The notes: generated by a model not told the origin, from the letters alone. Positions 1 to 8,703 are shown, counted from the stretch's first letter. The stretch: DNA of 33,548 nucleotides from Paenibacillus contaminans (GCF_003285015.1 NZ_QMFB01000045.1:1-33548); one strand, 5' to 3'. Numbers and translations: made by a program.

Positions 1-178
1 CAAACCCGGCCGGCGTGCCTGACGCTCCATCAAGACCGATCTGACTGAAATCGTAGACGAACGTTTGTGGTTCTGCGGCATAGCTTAATTTCGGTGTGAT
101 TCCCAAGCTCCCGAGCAGCACGCTGATTGCAAGCAAAAGCGCCCAAACCCGCTTGAGTTCTCTTCTTCGCATTGCCAT
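1..178 (-). CDS. N-terminus of a secreted protein (runs off the left edge)
   Basis: The first 59 codons of a gene whose remainder lies outside the window. Starting at the ATG at 178, the product opens MAMRRRELKRVW, followed by a hydrophobic stretch (ALLLAISVLLGSLGI) and a probable signal peptidase I site around SYA/AEP, so the protein should be exported. The mature part begins PQTFVYDFSQIGLDG, which resembles the first strand of a secreted carbohydrate-active or binding module, but too little is visible to name a family. A purine-rich ribosome binding site (AAGGGGG) lies about 10 bases upstream of this ATG. A second in-frame ATG at 172 is possible. It is the most downstream gene on this strand, after the importer operon and two gene remnants. 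Export is clear; function is unknown. Confidence 0.7.
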   Translation of the reverse strand, partial: MAMRRRELKRVWALLLAISVLLGSLGITPKLSYAAEPQTFVYDFSQIGLDGASGTPAGF

Positions 179-193
179 TCCTATTCATCCCCC

Positions 194-367
194 TTAGATA
201 AAACTATCCGACATGAGCTCTTTCCAAGTTAACCATTCGTTCATCGACCGTTGGCGGGTAGTCAGAACGTACAGCACGTCCAGCGCGTAATCCGCGTCAT
301 ATTGCCGATAAAATTGGGGTGGAAGCGTTATGATTGCCGTCTTCGCGTCTCCCCCTCCGTCGAAAAC
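194..367 (-). pseudogene. Possible C-terminal remnant of an unidentified gene
   Basis: An open frame of 57 codons lies between an in-frame TAG at 368-370 and the stop at 194-196. It has no credible start codon or ribosome binding site. The translation looks protein-like: it begins VFDGGGDAKTAIITLPP, continues with YALDVLYVLTTRQ and ends WLTWKELMSDSFI. It directly abuts the decayed LamG/propeller copy, so it may be the tail of a gene truncated by the same rearrangement. I do not recognise the family. It could be a chance open frame. Confidence 0.3.
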
Positions 368-800
368 CTAATGCTTGCTTCCCGTCTCTGCCGTAGACCA
401 AACCCGGCGATATTTTGAAATCCGGGTCCTGCTCCTCCAATACGCCGACCCGCTCCCAAGAGTCTCCGCCGTTGTAACCGCATACAAAGCGCCATGAAGC
501 TTGCCATTGTTGACCGAAACTCCCATAACCTCCCGTTCATCATCCATCATTCCGCAATCGGTCCAGTCTTCCCCCCTCCGTTGTACCGGTACATTCTCGC
601 CTCGCGCCAAATCCCCATTATCAGTTCATTAGAGGCGCTCCTTGTATTCCACGATCGAATGCACCATATTGCTGCCGCAGCTTCGCCAGGAACGGTCTGC
701 TTCAAGGAGGTATACCCGCCCCTTGCCATCGCTGGCGTCGCGAACGTGCCGGCGTACAAGCTGCCATCATAGACGCAAAGTGCGCAGCCCTGTACTCCTT
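368..800 (-). pseudogene. Decayed LamG/beta-propeller paralogue
   Basis: A broken copy of the family encoded intact at 11647-13248 and 14391-16049. Reading down the minus strand, ALCVYDGSLYAGTF matches the first propeller repeat. After a frameshift, DASDGKGRVYLLE and then MVHSIVEYKERL match repeats 1 and 2. The sequence then jumps to IMGIWREARMYRYNG, which is repeat 5, and to EVMGVSVNNGKLHG and RRVWS, which are repeats 6 and 7. The jelly-roll ends, repeats 3 and 4 and much of the rest are missing, and several frames are needed to read the fragment, so it cannot encode a working protein. It lies just downstream of the histidine kinase gene. The boundaries are approximate. Confidence 0.8.
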
Positions 801-883
801 TTACGATAACGGCTCGCTGACAAATCGAACATGCACAATCCCAAGATTTTCTGGGAGATTCCCACACTTTTGCCGACAGGATC

Positions 884-2680
884 TCACGACTCCTGCTTAA
901 GCATGGGCAAACATAACAGGATGATCGTCCCTTGCCCCTGTCGGCTGCTTAATTGAATGCCGTATTCCGACCCGAAATGCAGCTTCAGCCGGGCATGCGT
1001 ATTGTTCAGCCCGATCGATTCTTGCCTGTCCTCATCGGCGTACTCCCGATTCATATGACGTTCCGTTCGTTTCAGTTGCTCCTCATCCATCCCGATCCCG
1101 TCGTCTTTGACAGCGACGAGCAACCATCCCTCCTCTTCGGTCACGTCGATCTCGATTCGGCCCTGAAACTGCTTAAGCTCAAACCCGTGCTGGAACGCAT
1201 TTTCCACGATCGGCTGCAGCATAAACTTCAGCACCTGCGCATGAAGCAGATGATTCGGCGTTCGACAAGTGAAGTGGATGCCTTCCCCGTATCTGCGATT
1301 CATCAGCTTCACATAGTTATGAATGTAGGCAATTTCATCCTCCAGACTCCAGAGTGGGGATGTATATTTATAGAACGGTATCAGCATATTACCGAGCGCC
1401 ACCACACTGTCTGCGATATCGTCAGCTTTGCGGGCAACGGCCATCCATTTGATCACATTCAACGTATTGTAAAGAAAATGCGGCGTAATCTGCGCCTGCA
1501 GCGCCTTGATTTCATGATTGCGCTTCTTCGCTTCTATCGCCTCGCTGCGATGGATCAGATCAACGATGCTTTGCGACATCCGGTTGAACTGGCGGCTTAG
1601 CAATCCGATCTCATTACGCGGAAGCCGTTCGACCCGAACACCCAGCTGCCCGTGCTCCAGCTCCTGCATCCGATCGGTTAGTTGACGCAACGGCTTCAAG
1701 ATGAGCTGTGTCCAATAGTTGGAAAAGAGCATCATCAAAGCAAGACTGCTGATCAAGGCGATGACCAAAATACGCTGCAGCTTCTGCAAATCCCCGTTAA
1801 ACAGCTTGAGCGGAATTTCCTTGATCAACACCCAGTCGCTGCCCTCCAGCGCGTAATACACCACCTGGCGAGCATCAGCCTGCTCCGGCGTATACGATAC
1901 GCTGCCGAACCGCCGTTCCGGATCGAGCTTGTGGGCGACCTCGCCGCGTTTGCCTAACCCGGTTTTGTCGAGGCTGGAAATAACCGTGCCCTCTTTGTCC
2001 ACAATATACGCAGTCTCACCCGGCAAAGCAGCCAAACTTTCATATAACGAAGCAAGCGCCTGCTCCCTGATGTTCAAAACCAGTGTGCCGCCCCGCCGCG
2101 GCGTCTGTGATATTTCAATATAACGAACGGTCGAGATCAGCGGCGTATGCTTGTCATCGGTCATAACGTCCGGCGACACAAAGTCGGCCAGCTGCCGGCC
2201 GCCGTACCAGAACATCCGGAACGACTGCGCGGTGCTGGCCTGATGCATGCTGGAACGGTAAAACGGCATATCGCCGCGACCTTGCTGGTACAGCGGGCTC
2301 GACTGCGCTTCGCTGACGACATCGCCATCGCCCGTGAACAACAGGATCGACTCCAACCAAGTGCTTTGCAATTTTGCCGTTTTAAATAATTTCGCAAGCT
2401 CCAAACCGGCGAAAATGCGGTCAACGGCTGAATCTTGACCGCGCAAAAACTCGCGAACGAGCGGGTTCAGCAGCAGATCGACCGATTGCCGCTCCACTTC
2501 CTGGCGAAAAGAAAGAAGCGTTCTCTCCATGTGCTGAAACTGCGACACCGTCGAGCGCTCCGAATTTTCCTTCAACGTACTCATGATTTGATAATAAACA
2601 GCAATCGAGCTTATCGTTAAAATGAAACATCCGATAATCATAAACATGAGATTGAGCTGATGCTTAAGCTTGATCCTCAT
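884..2680 (-). CDS. YesM-family sensor histidine kinase
   Basis: A membrane sensor kinase of 598 residues. Transmembrane helices lie at about 11-31 and 303-322 and flank a large extracellular Cache-like sensor region. A HAMP linker (about 325-375) precedes the His_kinase domain, with phospho-acceptor His401 in the QITPHFLYNTLN motif. The HATPase domain shows the N box (QPIVENAFQHG, about 489-499) and DDGIGMD. I chose the ATG at 2680 because it overlaps the regulator gene by 17 bases and follows GAGGCGGAGG. The longer frame starting at 2812 would run deep into that gene, so translational coupling is likely. The partner is the YesN-type regulator just upstream, and the pair probably senses the substrate of the adjoining importer or a breakdown product. 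The ligand cannot be read from sequence. Confidence 0.93.
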   Translation of the reverse strand: MRIKLKHQLNLMFMIIGCFILTISSIAVYYQIMSTLKENSERSTVSQFQHMERTLLSFRQEVERQSVDLLLNPLVREFLRGQDSAVDRIFAGLELAKLFKTAKLQSTWLESILLFTGDGDVVSEAQSSPLYQQGRGDMPFYRSSMHQASTAQSFRMFWYGGRQLADFVSPDVMTDDKHTPLISTVRYIEISQTPRRGGTLVLNIREQALASLYESLAALPGETAYIVDKEGTVISSLDKTGLGKRGEVAHKLDPERRFGSVSYTPEQADARQVVYYALEGSDWVLIKEIPLKLFNGDLQKLQRILVIALISSLALMMLFSNYWTQLILKPLRQLTDRMQELEHGQLGVRVERLPRNEIGLLSRQFNRMSQSIVDLIHRSEAIEAKKRNHEIKALQAQITPHFLYNTLNVIKWMAVARKADDIADSVVALGNMLIPFYKYTSPLWSLEDEIAYIHNYVKLMNRRYGEGIHFTCRTPNHLLHAQVLKFMLQPIVENAFQHGFELKQFQGRIEIDVTEEEGWLLVAVKDDGIGMDEEQLKRTERHMNREYADEDRQESIGLNNTHARLKLHFGSEYGIQLSSRQGQGTIILLCLPMLKQES

Positions 2681-4298
2681 CCTCCGCCTCACTCCATCTA
2701 TCGTTGTATCGGTGCATTTTGCGATATTCGCTCGGACTAACTCCGACCATTTTCTTGAACATGCGACTGAAGTAGCTGTAATCCGAAATGCCAACCTGTT
2801 CGGCAATTTCATAAGTGCGTTGATCCGTTTCGGCGATCAGTTCCTTCGCTTTGACAATCCGGTACTGGATTAAATATTCGATCGGGCTGAAGCCTGTTTC
2901 CTTCTTGAACATAGCGCCGAGGTAGTTCGAGCTCAGCTTGACATGGGAGGACAGCTTAGTCAGCGTCACCTCTTCGCAATATTCGCGCTCCATGTAACGA
3001 ATCGCCTCCATCACTTCGCGGCTCCACACCGGACTCGCCTCGCGCAGCTGCATCGTCCGATGCGCGTACTCGGTAAATGTTTCGCAAGCTTCCCGCAACG
3101 AATTTGCCTGGCGCAGCCGGGACGAATAATGCTGGAAATGATCCCAGGCATGCTCCCGCGACAGCTTTAGCACGTGGATCGGCATTTGCAGCAGCAGCTG
3201 AAAAAAGTCGATCACCGGGCCTTGCTCCCATTCGTCCCGCCTGAGAAATTCGTGTACGCTAGCTTTCAGCTGCTGCTCCAATTGCGGATGCGCCATATGC
3301 CATCCGTTCATCATCTCAGCGAACGCCCGCTCCGCTTCCCTGCTAAGCTCATCCTCCAAATCGGCCTGGGCGCCGATGGTTCGGGACGCTCCAAGCACAA
3401 ATTTGCGCCGAAGCGCCGATCGGCTTTCCCGGTACATGACACGTAAATTGGCATATCCGGTATACACCTCGCTGACGCCGATAGAGAGGGTCGCGCCGAA
3501 ATAGTCGGTAAACGCGAACCGAATACGCTCAAGCGCATCGCGCAGCTCGTCCTGAAGCTGTCCATCGCCTTGCTGCCTGCGTGAGCTGAAAACGACGATA
3601 TAACGATTATGATTATCATAGATGACCTCGCCCGCGGCGCAATCGTTGAGCAACTCGTCCAAAACGTTGAGCACGCTCATCTTCGTAAGCAGCCCGTAAT
3701 CGTCCTTATAACGCTCCAGCAGCTTCGAATAGTCGTCAATCTCGATTAAGCAAAGCAGTATCGGGCTCGCGTGGTTAATACGCCAGCCCATATCGCCCGC
3801 AAACAATAGAAACTCCTGAACGGAGAACCGGCTGCGAAACATAAAGTCCTTGAGCAAGTTTTCCTTCACCTGGAGCTGCTCCAGCGAATCGGCCGGTCGC
3901 TTCTTCGCCTCCGGGACGAGCGCCATCTCCTGCGAAATACGGGAGAGGAGATGCTGCATCTCGTCGGTCGTCATCGTCAATTTCGAAATGTAATCGCTTA
4001 TTCCAAGCGTAAACGCCTTCCGAACCCGGTCGAACTCGTCGAGACAGGACAAGACGACGATTTTCGTGCTGCGATCATGCTTGCGGATACACTCGATCAA
4101 TTCCAGCCCGTTCATCACAGGCATCCGGATGTCGGTGATAATCAAATCCGGTTTGTGCTCCCGGTAGGCGTCCCAAGCCTCCTGACCGTTCGCTGCCTCG
4201 GCGACGATCGTCATCCCGTGATCCTCCCATTGAATCGACGCGATCAAGACTTGCCGAGCCAACGGCTCGTCCTCGGCAATAACTACGCGATACATCAT
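2664..4298 (-). CDS. YesN-type response regulator (REC plus AraC-type HTH)
   Basis: A response regulator of 544 residues. The N-terminal receiver has acidic residues ED at 9-10, phospho-acceptor Asp56 in IITDIRMPVMNG and Lys106 in SDYISKLT. The middle (about 150-330) contains a degenerate nucleotide-cyclase-like segment typical of long YesN proteins. The C-terminal 100 residues hold two AraC-type helix-turn-helix motifs (VTLTKLSSHVKLSSNYL and TYEIAEQVGISDYSYFSRM). AGGAGG followed by CTTGG places the start at the ATG at 4298, or the next one at 4295. A start at 4316 would lie upstream of that site. It probably activates the importer operon through the direct repeats at 8028-8079. It sits 85 bases after the second permease and overlaps the kinase gene. 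Confidence 0.93.
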   Translation of the reverse strand: MMYRVVIAEDEPLARQVLIASIQWEDHGMTIVAEAANGQEAWDAYREHKPDLIITDIRMPVMNGLELIECIRKHDRSTKIVVLSCLDEFDRVRKAFTLGISDYISKLTMTTDEMQHLLSRISQEMALVPEAKKRPADSLEQLQVKENLLKDFMFRSRFSVQEFLLFAGDMGWRINHASPILLCLIEIDDYSKLLERYKDDYGLLTKMSVLNVLDELLNDCAAGEVIYDNHNRYIVVFSSRRQQGDGQLQDELRDALERIRFAFTDYFGATLSIGVSEVYTGYANLRVMYRESRSALRRKFVLGASRTIGAQADLEDELSREAERAFAEMMNGWHMAHPQLEQQLKASVHEFLRRDEWEQGPVIDFFQLLLQMPIHVLKLSREHAWDHFQHYSSRLRQANSLREACETFTEYAHRTMQLREASPVWSREVMEAIRYMEREYCEEVTLTKLSSHVKLSSNYLGAMFKKETGFSPIEYLIQYRIVKAKELIAETDQRTYEIAEQVGISDYSYFSRMFKKMVGVSPSEYRKMHRYNDRWSEAEDEDQA

Positions 4299-4383
4299 CC
4301 AAGCCTCCTGCGCCATCGTTTACTCGCATTTTACAGAAGTTGCTTACGATTGGCAATGTGTTCGCCGCACGCGGATTATGGAC

Positions 4384-5259
4384 TTATCCTTTCACTGCTC
4401 CAACTAACTGGCCATGAATGAAATATTTTTGCACGAACGGATAAATCGCAATAATCGGCAGCACTGTCGTCATAAGCGCCGCCATTTTCAGGTTTCTCGG
4501 ATCAACCTCTCGCATGTTCCGCAAAGAATCCAGTTCCTTGTTCAGCGATGAGGAAATCAGCAGGTCGCGCAGTTGATATTGCAGCGTCCACAGATGCTGA
4601 TCACGCGTATAGATCATCACGCTGAACCATTCGTTCCAGTAGTTAACTGCACTGAAGATGATGAAGGCCATGGTCATCGGCAGCACAAGCGGCAGCACAA
4701 TCCGAAACAGTATTTTGAAGTCGCCGGCCCCATCGATTTCCGCACATTCGAGCAGTTCCTTGGGCAACTGGCCGATCACATTTTTGAATACAATAATGTA
4801 GAAAATACTGACTACTGAAGGAAATATAAGCGCCCCGTACGTATTGTACAACCCCAGATTGGTAACGAGCAAATAAGTCGGCACCAGACCGCCGTTGAAA
4901 AACATCGTAATGAGGAAGTAATAAAAAATCGGCGTTCGGCCGACCAAATTTTTGCTCGCCAGGGCATACGCGCTGGACAGTGAAAATAAAATGACCAGTG
5001 ATGTATTTATTACCGTCAGAAACACCGTGTTCAGCAGCGATCGCATAAACATAGAATTGCTAATCAACTGCTTATAGGCATCCAACTGGAAACCGACCGG
5101 CCACAGCCCGACCACCCCTTCCCTGACCGCCTTCGCATCGCTGACCGAAATCGCCAGAACGTTGAAGAAGGGAATAAGGATCGAAGCGGAAAACAGGATC
5201 ATGAAGATGATGTTGCATGCTTCAAATACGATTCGTGACGGGGATCGATAGTTCATCAT
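4384..5259 (-). CDS. ABC transporter permease, LplC/YtcP family
   Basis: One of two inner-membrane permeases of a CUT1-type carbohydrate importer, 291 residues with six predicted transmembrane segments. The EAA loop that docks the ATPase reads LLECAEIDGAGDFKILFR, and the end (FIHGQLVGAVKG) is typical of LplC proteins. The GTG at 5265 lies inside the ribosome binding site AAGGAGTG, so translation must begin at the ATG at 5259 or at 5256. It follows the first permease by 12 bases in the same operon. No ATPase gene is present, as is usual for this group, which borrows a shared MsmX-like ATPase. The substrate is likely an oligosaccharide but is not identifiable. Confidence 0.93.
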   Translation of the reverse strand: MMNYRSPSRIVFEACNIIFMILFSASILIPFFNVLAISVSDAKAVREGVVGLWPVGFQLDAYKQLISNSMFMRSLLNTVFLTVINTSLVILFSLSSAYALASKNLVGRTPIFYYFLITMFFNGGLVPTYLLVTNLGLYNTYGALIFPSVVSIFYIIVFKNVIGQLPKELLECAEIDGAGDFKILFRIVLPLVLPMTMAFIIFSAVNYWNEWFSVMIYTRDQHLWTLQYQLRDLLISSSLNKELDSLRNMREVDPRNLKMAALMTTVLPIIAIYPFVQKYFIHGQLVGAVKG

Positions 5260-5271
5260 TTGCACTCCTTG

Positions 5272-6183
5272 TCAATATAGTCCCAATCCGACCGTCTTCT
5301 TCGCCGCCCGGTTGGAGGCAACCAGCAGCAGAAAGCCGAGTACGCTCTGGGTCAGGCCGACCGCAGTCGTCATGCTGTACTGCGCCTTCTCCAACCCGAT
5401 CCGGTATATATAGGTGCTGATGACGTCCGAAACCTCGTACACCATCGGATTTTGCAGAAGAAACACCCGTTCGAAGCCTATTCCGAACATGTTCGCCAAT
5501 CGAAGCAGCAACAACAGCACGATCATCGGCATCATATGCGGCAGCGTAATATGAAACAACTGCCGAACACGGTTCGACCCATCCATCCAGGCCGCCTCAT
5601 ACAGCGTCTTGTCAATGCCGACGATAACAGCAAAATACAAAATCGCCGACCAGCCGACTCCCTTCCAGATATCCGCCAAAACTAGAATGCTGCGAAACGC
5701 TGACTCCTTCACCATGAAATGAATCGGCTCGATCTGGAACAGCCATACGAGCAGTTTGTTGAACAAGCCTTCCGTCGGCGACAATATCTGAATCACAATG
5801 CCCGACACGACGACCCAGGAAAGAAAATGCGGCAAATACGAAATCGTCTGCACCAGCTTCTTGAACTTTTGCTGATAAAGCTCTGACACCAGCAAAGCGA
5901 ATACGATTGGCGCCGTGAAGCCGAACAGCAGATCGTATAAGTTAATGATCAGCGTATTCTTCATGACGACCCAGAACGTCCGATCATGCAGAAAGTAAAA
6001 AAAATGCTTCCAACCGACCCAATCGCTGCCCATCACGCCTTTGAACACCGAATAGTCCTGAAAGGCGATAATAACGCCGTACATCGGTATATAATTAAAC
6101 AAAAAAAGCGCGACCACTGCCGGTGCGAGCAGAACATAAAGCGGGATTGTTTTTTTGATACGAGTTACCGTTCCCGTTCTCAT
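5272..6183 (-). CDS. ABC transporter permease, LplB/YtcO family
   Basis: The partner permease, 303 residues with six predicted transmembrane segments. The EAA loop reads TLYEAAWMDGSNRVRQLF followed by HITLPHMMP, which are standard features of sugar permeases of the LplB group. The family-typical opening PLYVLLAPAVVALFLFNYIP follows a short basic N-terminus. The start at the ATG at 6183 is supported by AAAGGGAG seven bases upstream. An open frame continuing upstream to 6258 lacks such a site and adds an atypical arginine-rich extension. It lies 90 bases downstream of the solute-binding protein gene and 12 bases before the second permease. Confidence 0.93.
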   Translation of the reverse strand: MRTGTVTRIKKTIPLYVLLAPAVVALFLFNYIPMYGVIIAFQDYSVFKGVMGSDWVGWKHFFYFLHDRTFWVVMKNTLIINLYDLLFGFTAPIVFALLVSELYQQKFKKLVQTISYLPHFLSWVVVSGIVIQILSPTEGLFNKLLVWLFQIEPIHFMVKESAFRSILVLADIWKGVGWSAILYFAVIVGIDKTLYEAAWMDGSNRVRQLFHITLPHMMPMIVLLLLLRLANMFGIGFERVFLLQNPMVYEVSDVISTYIYRIGLEKAQYSMTTAVGLTQSVLGFLLLVASNRAAKKTVGLGLY

Positions 6184-6273
6184 CGGCGTTCTCCCTTTCC
6201 TAGTTAGTCTGTGGCGCAGGAACGGTGCGCCTGCACGCGCCAGCACCGCCGCTCCCACCGCCTTAAGCCTTGA

Positions 6274-7953
6274 TTACCAATCCACCTGCTTATAGCCGAG
6301 CTTTCTCAACTTCTCTTTGTTTTCATCCACAAACTTTTGCATGTTATCGTACAGCACACTTCGGTATTCCTTCTCCCACTTCGCGACTTCTTGATCGAGC
6401 TGCTCCATCGACAGCTCACCCATGATCGCTTTCACGGTAAATTTGTCGATGCTTTGCCGTGATTCCGGCTTTTTCAGGGATTCCGCTTCGGTAGGTACGT
6501 ATCCTGGCATACCGCCCAAGGTATCCCAACCGTCAAGGCTACCCTCGCCGTTCGCGGTCACCTTCTCCACGTGTTTGTCGATGCTGGCATACAGCTCTTT
6601 CGCGTACTGCTCGCCGAGCGAAATCTCTGTCTTGGCTCGATCCAGGTCGGGGGCGCCTAGATAGCCGGGGACGAAGGCGAAGTAATGCGAATAACGCGTC
6701 CATTCTTTCGCAAGCGCCTCTATATTCGGCACCTTCTTGCCGTTTTTCACCGAATACGTTTTCCCTTCCTCGCCCCAGAAAATATCATTTACCAGCTCGT
6801 CGGAGGTAAACGCTTCTATCACTTTCCAGGCGCGATCCGGATCCTTGCTGCTGGATGCAATCGATATTCCATCACTGGTAATCTTCGATCCGCCGAAGCC
6901 GTAAGTATATTTCATATCAGCCAGCTCGGCCGGCGGTTTCTTCATCTCGTGCATGAACAGGAATTTGCGTCCATCCTTAAGCTTGGTGGCCCCATAGTTC
7001 GCATTCCAAGTAATTCCGCTAGTTTCAAAAGTGTTCAACAAAATGGGATCGTTATCCATTTTTTGTAAGTACTGTTCAGAGGTTGTAGTGGCGAAGTCCT
7101 TGTCCAATATTCCCTCGTCATACATCTGGCGCATGACCTTTACGGCCGCGCGGTACTCGGGCAGCAGAACGTTGGGGATCAATTTCCCCTGCACAATGCG
7201 ATACCCGTACGGATTGGCGCCATACATATCAAAGATCGGCGTGCCGCCGGCATAGAATAGCATGATGCCTATATTCCGGTTGGCGAAGACCGACTTCGTC
7301 GGGTTTGCTTTCTTGATCACACGCAGCAGATCGACCCACTGCTCGACCGACTCCGGCCACACGCCATTGTTGTACTTTTCCACCAAATCGTAGCGAACCG
7401 CGATGCCCGACCCCTTCGGCGCTTTATCCCAAGCCATCGGGATCCGCCAATATTTCCCGGTCGCCGGATCCTTGGCCATTTCCATCATTTCCGGCGTAAC
7501 ATATTTCTGAATAATCGGCGATTTGTCGTAATACGCTTTCAAGTCGATGAAGGCGCCGGCTTGGGCAGCCTCTACCGCCTGAGCGTACGCAGTAACATTG
7601 GAGTTGACGAGATCCGGCAAGTTTCCGGAGGCCATCAGCAATCCGAACTTGGCAGCGTAATCCGCTGACGACACCGCCTCCACCTTCAGATCGACATTGG
7701 CCAGCTCTTTGACCTTGTTAACGATCGGATTATCGTTATAATTTAATCCATCGACTTTCTCGCCGTACATGAACAAGCTCAGAGGAACCTTCTTGTCCGG
7801 CACCTTGCTAGGTTCGCTGCTCGCCGCTGGCGATGCGCTCCCCGGCGCAGGACTACTGCCCTTGTCCGTCTTGGAAGAGCAGGCGGTTATAATCGTGCCT
7901 ACTGCCAAAACCCCGACAAGCAATGTACTAAGCTGTCTTAATGATTTGTTCAT
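6274..7953 (-). CDS. Extracellular solute-binding lipoprotein, LplA-like (family 1)
   Basis: The substrate receptor of the importer, 559 residues. The signal sequence ends in the lipobox IITAC, giving lipidated Cys25 and anchoring on the outer face of the membrane. A serine/proline-rich linker follows and then the binding domain (for example LSLFMYGEKVDGLNYNDNP and AWKVIEAFTSDE). The length is within the usual range for LplA-like receptors (500-570). GGGAGG lies 10 bases before the ATG. It is first in the operon, consistent with the high expression needed for a receptor, and a promoter with conserved repeats sits just upstream. A truncated copy of its leader and first codons occurs at 13803-14018. 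The substrate is unknown; a complex glycan fragment is a reasonable guess. Confidence 0.92.
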   Translation of the reverse strand: MNKSLRQLSTLLVGVLAVGTIITACSSKTDKGSSPAPGSASPAASSEPSKVPDKKVPLSLFMYGEKVDGLNYNDNPIVNKVKELANVDLKVEAVSSADYAAKFGLLMASGNLPDLVNSNVTAYAQAVEAAQAGAFIDLKAYYDKSPIIQKYVTPEMMEMAKDPATGKYWRIPMAWDKAPKGSGIAVRYDLVEKYNNGVWPESVEQWVDLLRVIKKANPTKSVFANRNIGIMLFYAGGTPIFDMYGANPYGYRIVQGKLIPNVLLPEYRAAVKVMRQMYDEGILDKDFATTTSEQYLQKMDNDPILLNTFETSGITWNANYGATKLKDGRKFLFMHEMKKPPAELADMKYTYGFGGSKITSDGISIASSSKDPDRAWKVIEAFTSDELVNDIFWGEEGKTYSVKNGKKVPNIEALAKEWTRYSHYFAFVPGYLGAPDLDRAKTEISLGEQYAKELYASIDKHVEKVTANGEGSLDGWDTLGGMPGYVPTEAESLKKPESRQSIDKFTVKAIMGELSMEQLDQEVAKWEKEYRSVLYDNMQKFVDENKEKLRKLGYKQVDW

Positions 7954-7993
7954 TGCATTTTTGCCTCCCTTAATATTTGTCTGTTTCTCTTTC

Positions 7994-8023
7994 AGTATAA
8001 GCCTGTACCTCCGCCAACAACAT
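7994..8023 (-). promoter_or_regulatory. Candidate promoter of the importer operon
   Basis: On the minus strand a TATACT -10 element (7994-7999) lies about 40 bases before the start codon of the solute-binding protein. The -35 position, 15 to 18 bases further up, offers only TTGTTG or ATGTTG, which fit the consensus poorly. This suggests a promoter needing an activator, in line with the YesN-type regulator encoded in the operon. The -10 element is conserved in the duplicated copy near 14030. Confidence 0.45.
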
Positions 8024-8027
8024 TGAG

Positions 8028-8079
8028 AATATCCACAAAATCAAGCACAATCGCACGGTCATCCCCGCAAATATCCACA
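8028..8079. promoter_or_regulatory. Direct repeats upstream of the importer promoter (candidate activator site)
   Basis: AATATCCACA occurs at 8028-8037 and again at 8070-8079, exactly 42 bases apart, or about four helical turns. The first copy abuts the -35 region. The duplicated leader keeps both at 14065-14074 and 14107-14116 with one change each and the same spacing. AraC-type activators commonly bind paired direct repeats in such positions, so this is a candidate site for the YesN-type regulator. Binding is inferred. Confidence 0.4.
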
Positions 8080-8164
8080 TTTGGCCATGTACAATTCCAC
8101 CACACTCTTCACACTATCTCTGCAGGCTCTCTTCCTGGACGATATTCCAGTAAGGATCTTCTGC

Positions 8165-8193
8165 AAATACAAAAAACCGCAAAAAATGCGGGT
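8165..8193 (-). terminator. Rho-independent terminator before the importer operon
   Basis: Minus-strand reading gives CCGCA, a five-base loop, TGCGG and then a run of six T. It would end transcripts coming from the truncated LamG copy and aminotransferase gene and so insulate the importer promoter. A stronger version occurs at the same relative place in the duplicated unit (14331-14353). Confidence 0.6.
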
Positions 8194-8232
8194 ATGAAGC
8201 GGGCTATTTTCTTATCGTTCGACAACATAAAT

Positions 8233-8676
8233 TTATTCGATTATTTCTGCCTTCTGCGATAATGCGGCAACCTCCTCCGCCGTCAGCACGCCGTCGAACA
8301 GTTCGGAATACCCGACCTCTGTTGTCGACGGCGTTGTCGAACGTTACAGCGTATAGATAGCCATCGTGTACGCAGAGCGCACTCACCATACGGCCGTAGC
8401 CGGGACTGCCCCAGTCGCGCCAGACGTCCATTCCATTTGCCGTGCTCCAGCCGAACTGCAGGTTGCGCCAGTTAGACTGGGTCGACGTCACTCCCGCCTG
8501 GGTCAAAACCGACAAATGCCAGCCCTCCATCCGCTCCTCCGAATAAAGACTCGCCAAACCTCCGAGCAAAAAGCCTCTGCAGCCTTCACCTTTGAAACTC
8601 CAGCTTTACGGGGAACGGACTGCTGCCATCCGTCGCTTCCTCTGCCAGCGGCAAGTGGATCGCCGAACGCACGCCG
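8233..8676 (-). pseudogene. LamG/propeller paralogue with the centre deleted
   Basis: A remnant closely related to the intact gene at 14391-16049. The N-terminal jelly-roll half is present (EERMEGWHLSVLTQAGV, NWRNLQFGWSTANG), followed by the first propeller repeat (ALCVHDGYLYAVTFDNAV, RGRVFR). The sequence then jumps to the last residues LFDGVLTAEEVAALSQKAE and the stop at 8233-8235 in another frame. About 350 codons are therefore missing. A stop also interrupts the earlier part near 8590 and no start codon is kept, so it is non-functional. It sits between the DegT aminotransferase gene and a terminator. Confidence 0.88.
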
Positions 8677-8703
8677 TCGCAACGATGACAGGGAGCGAAT
8701 TTA

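Larger units (their letters stand above)
7846..8170. repeat. Duplicated importer leader, copy A
   Basis: This stretch covers the first codons of the solute-binding protein, its ribosome binding site, promoter and upstream region. It matches 13920-14215 along most of its length, including the 16-base block ATCCACAAAATCAAGC and the block GGCCATGTACAATTCCAC. Copy A keeps the ribosome binding site and start codon, which copy B has lost through a deletion of about 50 bases. Similarity continuing upstream of the gene shows that the regulatory region was duplicated together with coding sequence. Confidence 0.85.

Noticed and set aside
2681..2812. N-terminal extension of the YesM-type kinase
   Set aside because: It would overlap the regulator gene by about 150 bases and adds an atypical sequence before the expected first membrane helix.
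6184..6273. GC-rich partial inverted repeats between the solute-binding and permease genes as a terminator
   Set aside because: The pairing is imperfect and no T-run follows. At most it may reduce expression downstream.
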